A stretch of DNA of 59,500 nucleotides from Parietichytrium sp. I65-24A. Lineage: Eukaryota > Sar > Bigyra > Thraustochytrida > Thraustochytriidae. Shown here piece by piece: positions 31,925 to 41,907 of this stretch. The stretch spans positions 1 to 59,500 of the forward strand of contig BLSF01000112.1 of the NCBI GenBank assembly GCA_012862575.1, read 5' to 3'. The translations under genes were made by a program, and so were the position numbers. Each line of letters opens with the position of its first letter. Positions within the stretch are counted from its first letter, which is position 1. The notes beneath the pieces were generated by a model. That model made no database searches and had not been told where the DNA came from. It was given only the letters and a program-made list of their open reading frames with translations.

Positions 31925-34713
31925 CAAAGAGCATGTTTAGTAGAAGCTGTCAGACTTGCTGTGAGAGTGTGCTGTTTACCGCACATTCGAAGACAATCGC
32001 TGAACAGGACATGTATCGCTTGCTAGACAAGCGTATAGACTCCAGAACATTTTCCGATAAAGATTGACAATTCACCTCACACAAAAAACTCAGTCCTCCA
32101 GCAATTTGAATACCTATGCTCATACTCACTATAGGTATATTATGTTCCCAAACGCTAATTACCTGTCAATCCACTGTCGGCAACTGTGACTTGCACATAA
32201 ATCTACGCTCCTACTGGTAAAAGCATTCTGACCACCAACCGAATGTCACCTGACTTTGGCAGGGGTTTTACCTACCGCTGGTCACTATCGATTTCTTCCG
32301 CCGGATCTGATTTCTGACTGACAGCAAGAGTCGAGATCAGAAGAGACCTCTAAATGCTAGTTAACAGTCCACATCCATTCTCTAGCAGTACGTTGGAATG
32401 AGGACACTCAGGCTGCAGAAAACTGTGCGATCCAATGACAACACTTGATTTTTTTTTTTTTCTTTTGGGAGAAGAAAAAAATTAGGTACAGTTGGAACTA
32501 GCACTCTTCTTGACACGCCCATGGCCTCATCAGGACAGGAAGCGACATACATATCCTATACATTTTGCATCCAGTGCTCAGACTTCAGAAAATCCGGTAG
32601 TAAAACAACGTAGGTTTCGTGTAGACAAAACAAATGGGGACAAAACTTTTGTCAAAGGGACTTTCGGTTAGAGAGCACATAATTCCTTCCACACAAATTC
32701 ATCTTTCTATCGCCGACACTATACAACCTGGTACGGCGCATATGTCGCCATGTCGTGGCTCTTGCAAGGGTCGCTCATACATAGCATTGGGAAAGAAGGC
32801 CTGCTCATAACCGACTGTGAGGTTTACCGTAAACCTATCAGCCTTGAAACCGTTGCTCGCGCATGAATGAACGTCATAGTACTGGCATCGTACCCCCCCC
32901 CCCTAAGGAATGGGTATGAATATTTACCGATAACTGGTTTGACCCTCGAATAAAATTGGTGCTCTCTTCTCTTTCGATCTCTTTGCCTCTCTATCGTACT
33001 AGCATAGGTAGTGTTGTCCGGCAGAGTAGAAGCGGTTACGCATGGTTACGCCACTCCTCCGCCAAAGGTACTGAGTACTCTCAGGTACTCTGTATACTCA
33101 GTACTGCAAATTCCCACTTCAAAATTCTTTTTATCATTCCCACTCACGATTCAACCTTTTCTTGTTCTTTGTGATTATGACTTTGCAGTCAATTATCTGA
33201 ATTGCAAATTAAAAAATGTCTTCGACAAAGAGAGGAGAGGAACGCCGTGTACTGAGTACTGTCCTCTGAGGGGATAATTGATCTTGAGCCAGCTGCCCCT
33301 GGCCATTTCTATGCCTCGTCTTGTAGAATTTGACAGATTGGAGCGCAGCAAGATTGGAGAAGAGTAACTAAATTTGGTTGCGCCGAGGAGAAGAGCCGGT
33401 ACAACAGTGCATTGCTGCCAACACATTTCCGGATTTAAAAAAAAAACAATAATTGTTTCGCGGGATGTTCACGGAAAGAAGGCGTTGATGAACATACTGT
33501 CGCTGCTTTGAAGCGTCAAGCTGAGAACGGAACTTGTCGTTGGAGTTGCGTGAATCTTCAACAAAACACCTGGACAAGGACAGCAAGTGCGTTGCTCACT
33601 CCGAGACTGCACTCGATCGATGTCCCGGAAATCACAAGGCCTCCCCTGAACGGATGATATTCTCGCATTCCAATCGACGTTCTCGCCTGATTTCCGTTGA
33701 CATGTTGAGCTCCGAATTACAACCGGATAAAATGTTGCATGCATATCAGACATCTTTTGCAATCCGTTTCTCGTTAAATTTGATGAAACCATCTAGACCT
33801 GACGGAGCTCCCTGTAGAAACTTGACGACAATGTCCAGAGCAAATGTGTTCGTTGATCCAACAAGAGACTAACTCGTGAGCAGCTCTCGCAGGTGTTTTC
33901 GTTCTGAATTCCGAAATCGGATAAACCGAGCTCAATTTGGAGTCTGGGACATGCGCGGTGTATCCTTTTTCATCAGTCCTTGTTAACTTGCTCTTTGCCG
34001 ACTCTATAGTCTAGGGCAGCCATGTACCCAACTATTCATAGCTGACAACTTTGCAGAACCTAATCCGACTCCAAATTGCGCAGGGCTTTACTTTGAATCG
34101 CCTGTCAGAACATGCCTCGTCGCGACGCCGTTCACGCGAGCACGTCAAGTGATTGGTGCGGCTTGAAATGAGAATCCCGCTGGGCTATCTTTGGCGTCCT
34201 GATTGCCAATCAGAGTCTCGCGGGAAATCGGACAATGGCACAGAGAGAAACTCTGACGGCACATAACTTCGCGCACCCAGGATGCTCGTGGAGCAGCCTG
34301 AGGGCACATGTTGCCAAGGTATTGCGATGAGACCATACTTCGGCAAAGCGTCACTGCATTAGAGGTCAAGCGGTGACACATGTGCTGGGCTTGGGCACGA
34401 GAGACGCACTCGGGACTTGGGTAGTACTTGGGCAGGCAGTTCGCAAGCCTGTTTGGTCTGATGAACATGAAGCTAGTCTGAGCCATGTCCACCAGGGAAA
34501 AATCGGATGAAGGAACTGAGATTGAAACACAAAGAGAAGAAACTTGGAGCGCTTAACCTTCTAAAGAAAATTGACACAGACCCTGGCATGCCAGCAGAAC
34601 TAGAGATCAGAAGAAAAAATGGCGACACCCGCAGTGAATAGAACGCCGAGAATTAGGGACCACAAACCTGAGGGCATTTGAAAAATGGGTGCCCTCTACG
34701 GCTTGCGAATCAT
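31925..34713. other. 2.8-kb spacer without a confident gene
   Basis: It holds homopolymers (T13 at about 32449, C runs at about 32890) and several short open frames on both strands between 33400 and 33900 that compete with each other. A 113-codon cysteine-rich minus frame with an ATG near 34486 (ending 34145) could be an exon of a small secreted protein, but it lacks a signal peptide and a recognised pattern, so I leave it uncalled. Confidence 0.45.
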
Positions 34714-35628
34714 TTAAGCAAATGCGACGAGAAGTAGCGGTGCGAACAACAGGGCAGTGAACCCAGTCTTTGGCGCAGCGCTCAGATCCACGGAAATGCT
34801 TGGGCTCAGGGTACCGTTGTTGTAAATATCAGTCACATTGACAGTTGGAGCCAATGTTGGGGTCGCTGTTGGGGTTGCTGAAGGAGCACTGGTGGGAGCA
34901 GAGCTTGGGGCCAAGGTTGGCTCAGAAGTTGGGGCATCGGTTGGAGATGCAGTAGGAAGAGGTGTTGGGCAAATGCAAGACGTTGGAGCGTCGGTTGGTG
35001 CATCGGTTGGCGCAGCAGTTGGTTCAGCAGTTGGCGCATCAGTTGGCTGAGCAGTTGGTGCATCAGTTGGCGCTGCGGTTGGCTGAGCAGTTGGTGCATC
35101 AGTTGGCGCATTGGTTGGTGCAACAGTTGGCGCATCGGTTGGTTGAGCAGTTGGTGCATCAGTTGGTGCTGAGGTTGGCTGAGCAGTTGGTGCATCAGTT
35201 GGTGCTGAGGTTGGCTGAGCAGTTGGTGCATCAGTTGGTGCTGAGGTTGGCTGAGCAGTCGGTGCATCAGTTGGCGCATTGGTTGGTGCAACAGTTGGCG
35301 CATTGGTTGGTGCACTGGTTGGTGCATTGGTTGGTGCACTGGTGGTTGGCGAAGCACTTGGCGCGTTAGTTGGAGCGCTGGTTGGAGCGCTGGTTGGAGC
35401 GCTGGTTGGAGCGCTGGTTGGAGCGCTGGTCGGAGCGCTGGTTGGAGCGCTGGTTGGAGCGCTGGTCGGAGCGCTGGTTGGAGCCTTTGATGGTGCAAAG
35501 GTCGGTGCAAAGGTTGGCGCGAGGGTTTGTCTGCAGATCTGTTCGCATTGTGCTGAGATTGCTGACACCTGAAGTTCTTCGCGCGAGGCGAGAACCACAG
35601 CAGCGAAAAGAGCAGCCGAGATCTTCAT
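34714..35628 (-). CDS. secreted PT-repeat mucin-like protein 3, probably GPI-anchored
   Basis: The protein has 304 residues from the ATG at 35626-35628. The signal peptide covers about residues 1-23, followed by a head with C28 and C32. Next comes a very regular SAPT block (about 35-85) encoded by perfect 12-base units, then APTDAPTAQPT-type units, a CICPTPLPT motif, NVTDIYNNGT and SISVDLSAAP, and a hydrophobic tail. It shares the whole plan of proteins 1 and 2 but with Ala-Pro-Thr rather than Ser-Pro-Thr repeats. The perfect SAPT block suggests recent repeat expansion. A cell-surface role is inferred. Confidence 0.88.
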   Translation of the reverse strand: MKISAALFAAVVLASREELQVSAISAQCEQICRQTLAPTFAPTFAPSKAPTSAPTSAPTSAPTSAPTSAPTSAPTSAPTSAPTSAPTNAPSASPTTSAPTNAPTSAPTNAPTVAPTNAPTDAPTAQPTSAPTDAPTAQPTSAPTDAPTAQPTSAPTDAPTAQPTDAPTVAPTNAPTDAPTAQPTAAPTDAPTAQPTDAPTAEPTAAPTDAPTDAPTSCICPTPLPTASPTDAPTSEPTLAPSSAPTSAPSATPTATPTLAPTVNVTDIYNNGTLSPSISVDLSAAPKTGFTALLFAPLLLVAFA

Positions 35629-38476
35629 TGTGCAAGTTTTTTCCTCCCTTCTTACTCCAACTCAAGCTTCGCTATTCTGGTCGAGTGCAGATTGACGAGA
35701 TACTTGGGTCTGTAGTTGGACTCGGGAGTGCTTTTGCTACCTGTGCTTTGCTGTGCTGAGTGTTTCGGGTTTGCCGGTGCGAGGTCGATGCGATGCGATG
35801 CAAATGGTCTCTCAACTCTGACCAGGCAAGCCCCACGTTGAGTCTTACTCCACTTTCCTAGTCCCCGAGTAAATGGATCCTTTGTTGACAAAGGAGAAGA
35901 ATGGCTGAGTGGTCCGTTGTGCACTCTCCATGAACAGAATGCGTAGTAGTAGGACTCATTATCTCCGACTTAACTTCGCCAACGGACCCAAATCCTCACA
36001 TCCTTGGAGGCCACTTGGCCGCACAACTAATTACTAACGCACACCTATCGAACCCTTGAAAGCTGACGAGTGATGCGAATAGCGTTGAGATGCGCTTGAA
36101 ATTTAGTCGTTCGCTTTGGCCAGCCATCTCGAGCAGTTCATATCGGTTGATGGCACATCTTGCTTTTGGGCAAGTTAGGCTACCGGTTGGATCAAGCGGA
36201 TAGAAGATACTTGACGACGCAACGCTTTTGGGAAGGAAAACCAAGTGCTGCTAGCTTGAGAGACACCAAGTTGCGTTAAAAGTTTCTTACTCTGTCGATT
36301 TTGATTGTAGTGTTTGTCAATTTTGTTTTAAACTATTCATTTTTTGCGGTAAACAACGAAATACAGCTCAAGTGTACAGTCAAATTTTCAAACAACGGAC
36401 CGTTTTCATTAGCCGAAGCTGATCTCCGTCTTCGGGCACTCGATTGAAATTCAGAATCAATTCGTTCTCTTCTGGCAAACCAAGTCCAACAAGTTGTTCC
36501 TTGGAATGTCAAATGCCACTTGAGCCGCTCCACTCCTAGCTAGCTCGCTAGTTGCACATTAGTGGCCATCTTCGAAATGTGCGTAAACGGTTCAAAAGTC
36601 ACCTCATTTCCGAAGTCGAAATTGGGAGATTCCATGTACCACATCTTTTTTTTTTCTTTTTTTTTCGCTACGCGATTTTTAACTCGTACTTCGAAAATTT
36701 TGTGAGTGCCTTGCCGGAATTTGTCCACTATCGATTCATTAATCCGTTGGAAACTTACAGCCCGGGCACCTCTACGCGTTCGACTAATGGTGTCGATAAC
36801 GGAGTTCCGACTTGGAAGTTTGGCCTTACTGTTAATTACGCTGTCAATGTGAGCAGTTGACTCGCGAACCGTTCTGAATTTACTGTTAGTGCTTGAGAAA
36901 CGAGCCTGAGATGAGCGGAAAGGTACAATCTTGGCGAAGGTGGCTTGGTCTGCGAGGGAATACATAAGAGCTTAATTCTTGACATCGTGTTGCCCGAAAG
37001 CGCTGTACTGGAACACTCCCTGCTCCAAACCACTGGCATCAAACCCATTGGCGTCTGTCGCTCTTTCATTTACTTTCACTATCTCAGTTCAGAAAAAATT
37101 AGAATGTAGAATATAGATGAACGCATTAGATGCTGGAATCGGTTGGCTGTCTGAAGCGATCTCGAGTTTTGTTTTTACTTGTAAGCGGTTTATGGGAAGC
37201 GCTATTGGACGGGACATTTTTCCAACATTTGGGTACATTTGCACAGACTGCAGGCTACATGCTATGGTAATCGGAGAGCGTGATAGGCAACAATTTTGGC
37301 TAGTGATTTGCTCGCGAGCCTGGGGCTACAGATGGTAGAGAGCAATTACTTCCACTTTGCTGTGCCTGCCGCCTCCGGCTTGGTGGTTATTTGCAAATGT
37401 TGTAGTGGATACTTTGATTTTCCAAACAAAACGACCAAGGATGCGAATACTGTGCAACGGCACGTCGTCATGTCCGTTCACATTATTTTCGCTGCAAAAA
37501 TGCTTTTCATGAACTCTGTTACAACATCGAGAGGAATGTTTTGTGCTCTCCAACTCTTCAGCAGCAAGTCTTTCTCAGCTAAAAATTAAAACAGGGACCA
37601 AGCAAAGGCCCAGCCCCTCAAAATAACATCATCTTCATCAAGGAGGAGCTACAGGTAGGCTCAACATTTGACGAGGGTTTTAGACTTGAAGATGTCTGCG
37701 AAATCGGAACCGGTTAGCTCCCTTCCGCACAATCGAGGTGAGGTTGGGGTTCAGAGAGTCCAAATTCTTGCGATTCAAGCTTTGAGCTGAATATACATGT
37801 CACTGTGACAGTCTCACGCTCGACGAGTGAAAAACATCGAAAAACGGCTCGAATTGTGGGGTTTACATAATTCAAAGACAAGGTCGCCTTGTTGAACTCC
37901 CGGTCAATTCACAGTCAATCCAATTCTCAATTCAATTCAATTTAAATTCAATCCAATTTAAAATTCAATTCAATTTTATTCAATTCAAAGGAAAAAAAAT
38001 AAGGTTGAAGTTCGCGTTACCGGTACGCATTGCTCGCCAACTAAAAGAGTCCAGCGGCCGAAGACTCAACAAGTGAGGCCAACCGGTTCTCTTTCCAGAA
38101 TCGGCATCACGCTTTGTCACTTACACGTCTTCTCGACCGCGAAACGGAAAAATAAATCTAAAGCCTCGGGCCCAGCTTCGCACTTTGGAACTTGGAAGCG
38201 CTCAAGCATCCCTTTCTTCTCTGCGACCCCGACGCCAAACTTAGAATTTAGAATTTAGAATAGTGTCATGATGGTACTACTACCAGTAAATATGCCTCTC
38301 AACGGCTCTTTGTGTGACGTGCGACTTGGTTTGCTGTAAAATGAGCTTAACTTTTGCGATAGGCGGTGCGAAAAGAGCGACCGCTTTGCTGCGAGCACGA
38401 GTGTTGAAAACAGTAGGCGCACGAAGGCGTTTATGGGCCGTGAGACAAGGGTGAGGAGCCCATTCTTGAGCGCAAC
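35629..38476. other. 2.8-kb spacer without a confident gene
   Basis: AT-rich sequence with scattered short frames and an imperfect CAATT/AATTCAATT-rich stretch at about 37905-37990. A 141-codon minus frame at 36540-36965 and its opposite-strand competitor show no domain. No RNA gene is recognised. Confidence 0.45.
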
Positions 38477-39061
38477 ATGGCGCTCCCGGAAGCAGGACTG
38501 CGAGATGCTATCGAGAACACGTTCGAGTTCATCAGCTCGCTCAAAAAGGAAGCTCGGTTGTCCAGAAGAGATGCGAGCGCTGGGACTTGTGCGAATCCGC
38601 CGCAGTCTGCGAGGCCCGGCGAACATGCTCAGAGCTTGATGAGCTGGGACCAAAAGAGGCGAACGAAGGTGGAGGCGCAGAGGGAGCGCAACAAAGAGGT
38701 TGCCATCAAGGGTTGCAGCTTTGCGCCAGAGGTCAACGCCAGGTCGACAATACTTGCTGCGAAAAGTAGAAAGAGACAATTGCATCGCATGGCTGAGCTG
38801 AAACGAAGCTCATGCGACACTGTTGGCGAAAATTCGATGAGACGCGGGAACGAAAGAGTCGAGGAGCATGCTAGAGCCGATTCGAAGAAGTCCGCGTTCA
38901 GAAGTAGCAATGTATCAAGGGTTTTGACGAATGCCAATGCTAATCAGACCAAAGAGGAGGAAAGTGATGATGAGTCCCTGCTGCTGCGCTGTGGGGGAGA
39001 GTATTTGCTTCGCGAATCACAGGTTCTCATGTTTCTTGAGCGAGAATTCTTTGCAAGATGA
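38477..39061 (+). CDS. small basic protein with a cilia-type FxPEVN motif, 194 aa
   Basis: Single frame from the ATG at 38477. A central segment (MSWDQKRRTKVEAQRERN, residues about 55-72) is followed by CSFAPEVNARS (79-89), which resembles the CTFxPxIN motif repeated in many cilium-associated proteins. It is highly charged and probably disordered or helical. It faces the PI4K-like gene, with 410 bases between the stop codons. Its function is unknown; the ciliary link is inferred from the motif and from other ciliary genes in the window. Confidence 0.65.
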   Translation: MALPEAGLRDAIENTFEFISSLKKEARLSRRDASAGTCANPPQSARPGEHAQSLMSWDQKRRTKVEAQRERNKEVAIKGCSFAPEVNARSTILAAKSRKRQLHRMAELKRSSCDTVGENSMRRGNERVEEHARADSKKSAFRSSNVSRVLTNANANQTKEEESDDESLLLRCGGEYLLRESQVLMFLEREFFAR

Positions 39062-39471
39062 AAAACCTATTTTGTGCATATTGAAAAGAACGCGCACTTT
39101 CTAACCACCTTCTTGTTCTGTTCTTTGAACTGCCTCAACTTCGAATAGATATGCAAGCCCAATCTTTGCAGCGACAATCGCGAGCCGCAGTTCACCCACT
39201 TCTCGTTACGCATGGAGGACACGAAGTGCGGCTACGGGGGTATATTTACACAAACTTAATTACTTTTTGAAATAAAAAATGAGGTTTTCGGAACTCCTTT
39301 GTGACAAAGAAAGGAGCCTTCAAGCGGGGACACGAGCATGAACAACCACAAGTAGTCGCGGTTCATGATAGCGAGTCTGATCCTCTCCTATTACCTACAA
39401 CCGTTGCTACAACTACACTCTAGTAGCTTCCAGCGAGCGAAGAGAAACCTGAGAGCTTGCTTACATCATTT
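39062..39471. other. spacer between convergent genes
   Basis: About 410 bases between two stop codons, likely 3' UTRs. I see nothing else in it. Confidence 0.5.
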
Positions 39472-41907
39472 TTAAATGTGCAAAAACTCGCGCCATTTCC
39501 CAGAAGCACAGCACTCTTCAACTACGGATCCAAACGCCTCATAAAAGCCTTCGGGTGGCGGGAGGTCCCCGAACGCAAGGCGCTCCATTTCATCAATATC
39601 TACAGTTTCGGCAGCTTCGACGAGTCCATCGTAAGCTGGATCCACAGTGCCGTTGAAAAGTTCAAGAGATTGCTCTGTTCCAGACGGAAAGTACTCACTA
39701 GAGCACTTCCGACAAGCTTCCATGACCATGTGCTCGAGAGGTGAAAAGTACTTGTTGTGAAGATTATGACCTGCGCAGAAAGGTCGCTGAAACATTGTGC
39801 CCAGCTCCTTAAGATGAAGACCATGACGGGCGCCTGCCTTGAGAGCCAAAGACGCAAGAATGTTTGTCGCGACGCAACCTTCCGGAAAGCCCAGGTCTCG
39901 GAGCGCCGCGGCATCTTGTTCAACATCAATCGCTTCAATCACGTGCAGGGTCTCTTCATCAAACTTGGTGTCGGCCTGGGCCCAATACTGCCAATCAAAG
40001 TAGGCTTCAGCAAGAAAATGCCAATCAGGCAGCGAAAGACCGTGGTCGATCGGGATCAGTCTCACTTGGCCCGTCTCGTCGTCTTCTTTGCAGAGGATAT
40101 TCCCACCATGGCGGTCAGTTTGAAGAATTCTAAGATCTAGAATTCCAATTCCATGCACCTGACGAGCCGAAGCTTTACGTACGAGATCGGGGCGGTCCTC
40201 CGCAGAACCATCGCTTTCGCAATATCTTTGCAAAGAGCCGCGCTTCATCTGGAAGCGATCGGGACCGAGGTGCCCAGAATTTGCGGCCGCAGCGGCCTCC
40301 GCGCTGGTGCTCGGTGCAGGAAGTTTTGACATGACCAAAGCCGTTTCGGGGACGCCGCTAAAACGGCCAATGTTTTTGTCGAGGATGTACGCTGCTCTTT
40401 CGCGCTTGGCTCCTCCACCGACAATGAGACCTCCGCGCTCAGGATTTCGCATTCCTACCGTCTTGGCGGTCGTGGCTCCAGTCTCCTCGTCTTCGGGCTT
40501 GAATACAGCTAGTTTCGAGGCATACTTTCTCTTAAGTATGGAAGCCGTACTCTTGGAAGCCAACGACTCCTGAGACTCGCTCGGAACACCGGACGTTTGG
40601 GAGTCGGAAGAGTCACTCACAAATGCAGACTCCGTTGACTGCATTGACGATGCCGGAGACTTCAAGCCGTCCTGAGCATCTTCCTTCTCGATGTGGTGCT
40701 GTAATCTGTCGCTAAACGGCTCAAAGTGACGAGTATCTACGGGCGATGAGGCTAAGCGGCGCAGGGTGCTATCACTGGTGCTGTGCTGGGACACAGGCTT
40801 ACGAAGAGGGGAAGTCGGCAACTTGTCGGTCTCGGGAAAGATCTCATGCTCCTCCACCACCTCGGCGATGCTGAACGCACTAACAGGACTTCTAGAGTCC
40901 AAGAACCCGGCAGTGGACTCCCCGTTCAACAGGTTAGACCTTGCGCGGGAGAGGGTTCTCTTTTGCATATTCCCCGGTCTGGAGAGAGGGTTGGGAACAG
41001 CCGGTTTGTCGCCATGCAAACCGTTGTTGAGTGTGAAACTCTTTGACCTGCCAGATCTACCAATAAACTCCTCCAGAGGTCCTGGCCGGTGATGCCGAAG
41101 GATTCGCTTCGATGGAGCTGGCGGTGCATTTCCTGCAAAAGTCTCGGACGCAGGTACTTGCTGGTCATTTTGCTTTTTGCTATTAAAGAACCTTGGGCGG
41201 CCTTTGAACACTGGGGACTTTGGTGACGGGGTGTCGCCACAATCACCAGAGTCCTTTGATGAGTGAAGAGAATCGTCCTGCACGTGAGAGTAGAAGGATT
41301 TCTGCCTTCGCAGTTGGTATACACCACCAGTGCTTTCAGCTTCCATGGGCATCAGAGCGCTTGGTGATTCGCAAAGGGCTTGCGCAGCCTCTGAGAGCAT
41401 CACCATGGATGGGGTTTCGGTCAATCGGCGAGCGCCGCGCCCAACTCCAGACCTGCGGCGGAAAGGTTCGCCATCGTCGTCAGAAGGCGAATCGTCTTGA
41501 GCCATCGAGTTATAAAACAGCTGACACCCTTCGCGACCGAGCACCATGTAACGCGCATCTGACTTTTTCGAATCGCTGCTCGCCACGCTTTGGGTGTCAA
41601 CGCTCTGAATCTCTTGTGAGAGCTGCTCGAGAACAGGGTCTCTTTTTCCCTCTTGCGCGTTCAGCATGGCTGATGGCGGAGCGATAGATTCGTCGCGTTC
41701 GGACAAGTCTCCTTGTTTTTCGCTCAAGTCTGACGAAGGTGGCATGGGAGGCATTGCCGGCACTTGGTCGACACCTGCAGTGCCGTGCACCAGCTGAGAC
41801 CTTGACACCGGAGAGGCTTCGTGAACAGTAGCACCAGGGCTCCACGAGCTCGACGCACTTGTAGCCAGCGACGAGAGTTTTTCCATCGTAAGATTCGCGA
41901 AAATCAT
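39472..41907 (-). CDS. PI3K/PI4K-superfamily kinase, PI4K-gamma-like, 811 aa
   Basis: Starts at the ATG at 41905-41907 (a second Met is residue 8). Residues 1-455 are Ser-rich and disordered, with no ubiquitin-like domain such as plant PI4K-gamma proteins often carry. The kinase domain is about 463-745: VFKPEDEE (468-475, with the ATP-binding lysine K470), GGLIVGGGAKRERAAYILD (492-510, the glycine loop and following helix), FSGVPETALV, then the catalytic loop LQTDRHGGNIL (595-605) and the DHG metal-binding motif in PIDHGLSLP (619-627). Plant relatives act on phosphatidylinositol or as protein kinases, so the substrate is uncertain. All core residues are present, so activity is likely. Confidence 0.87.
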   Translation of the reverse strand: MIFANLTMEKLSSLATSASSSWSPGATVHEASPVSRSQLVHGTAGVDQVPAMPPMPPSSDLSEKQGDLSERDESIAPPSAMLNAQEGKRDPVLEQLSQEIQSVDTQSVASSDSKKSDARYMVLGREGCQLFYNSMAQDDSPSDDDGEPFRRRSGVGRGARRLTETPSMVMLSEAAQALCESPSALMPMEAESTGGVYQLRRQKSFYSHVQDDSLHSSKDSGDCGDTPSPKSPVFKGRPRFFNSKKQNDQQVPASETFAGNAPPAPSKRILRHHRPGPLEEFIGRSGRSKSFTLNNGLHGDKPAVPNPLSRPGNMQKRTLSRARSNLLNGESTAGFLDSRSPVSAFSIAEVVEEHEIFPETDKLPTSPLRKPVSQHSTSDSTLRRLASSPVDTRHFEPFSDRLQHHIEKEDAQDGLKSPASSMQSTESAFVSDSSDSQTSGVPSESQESLASKSTASILKRKYASKLAVFKPEDEETGATTAKTVGMRNPERGGLIVGGGAKRERAAYILDKNIGRFSGVPETALVMSKLPAPSTSAEAAAAANSGHLGPDRFQMKRGSLQRYCESDGSAEDRPDLVRKASARQVHGIGILDLRILQTDRHGGNILCKEDDETGQVRLIPIDHGLSLPDWHFLAEAYFDWQYWAQADTKFDEETLHVIEAIDVEQDAAALRDLGFPEGCVATNILASLALKAGARHGLHLKELGTMFQRPFCAGHNLHNKYFSPLEHMVMEACRKCSSEYFPSGTEQSLELFNGTVDPAYDGLVEAAETVDIDEMERLAFGDLPPPEGFYEAFGSVVEECCASGKWREFLHI

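Noticed and set aside
33469-33872. Overlapping 107- and 112-codon frames on opposite strands
   Set aside because: Neither has a domain, signal peptide or better codon pattern than the other.
36540-36965. 141-codon minus frame
   Set aside because: The translation has no family resemblance, includes a run of lysines from a homopolymer tract, and the plus strand is open as well.
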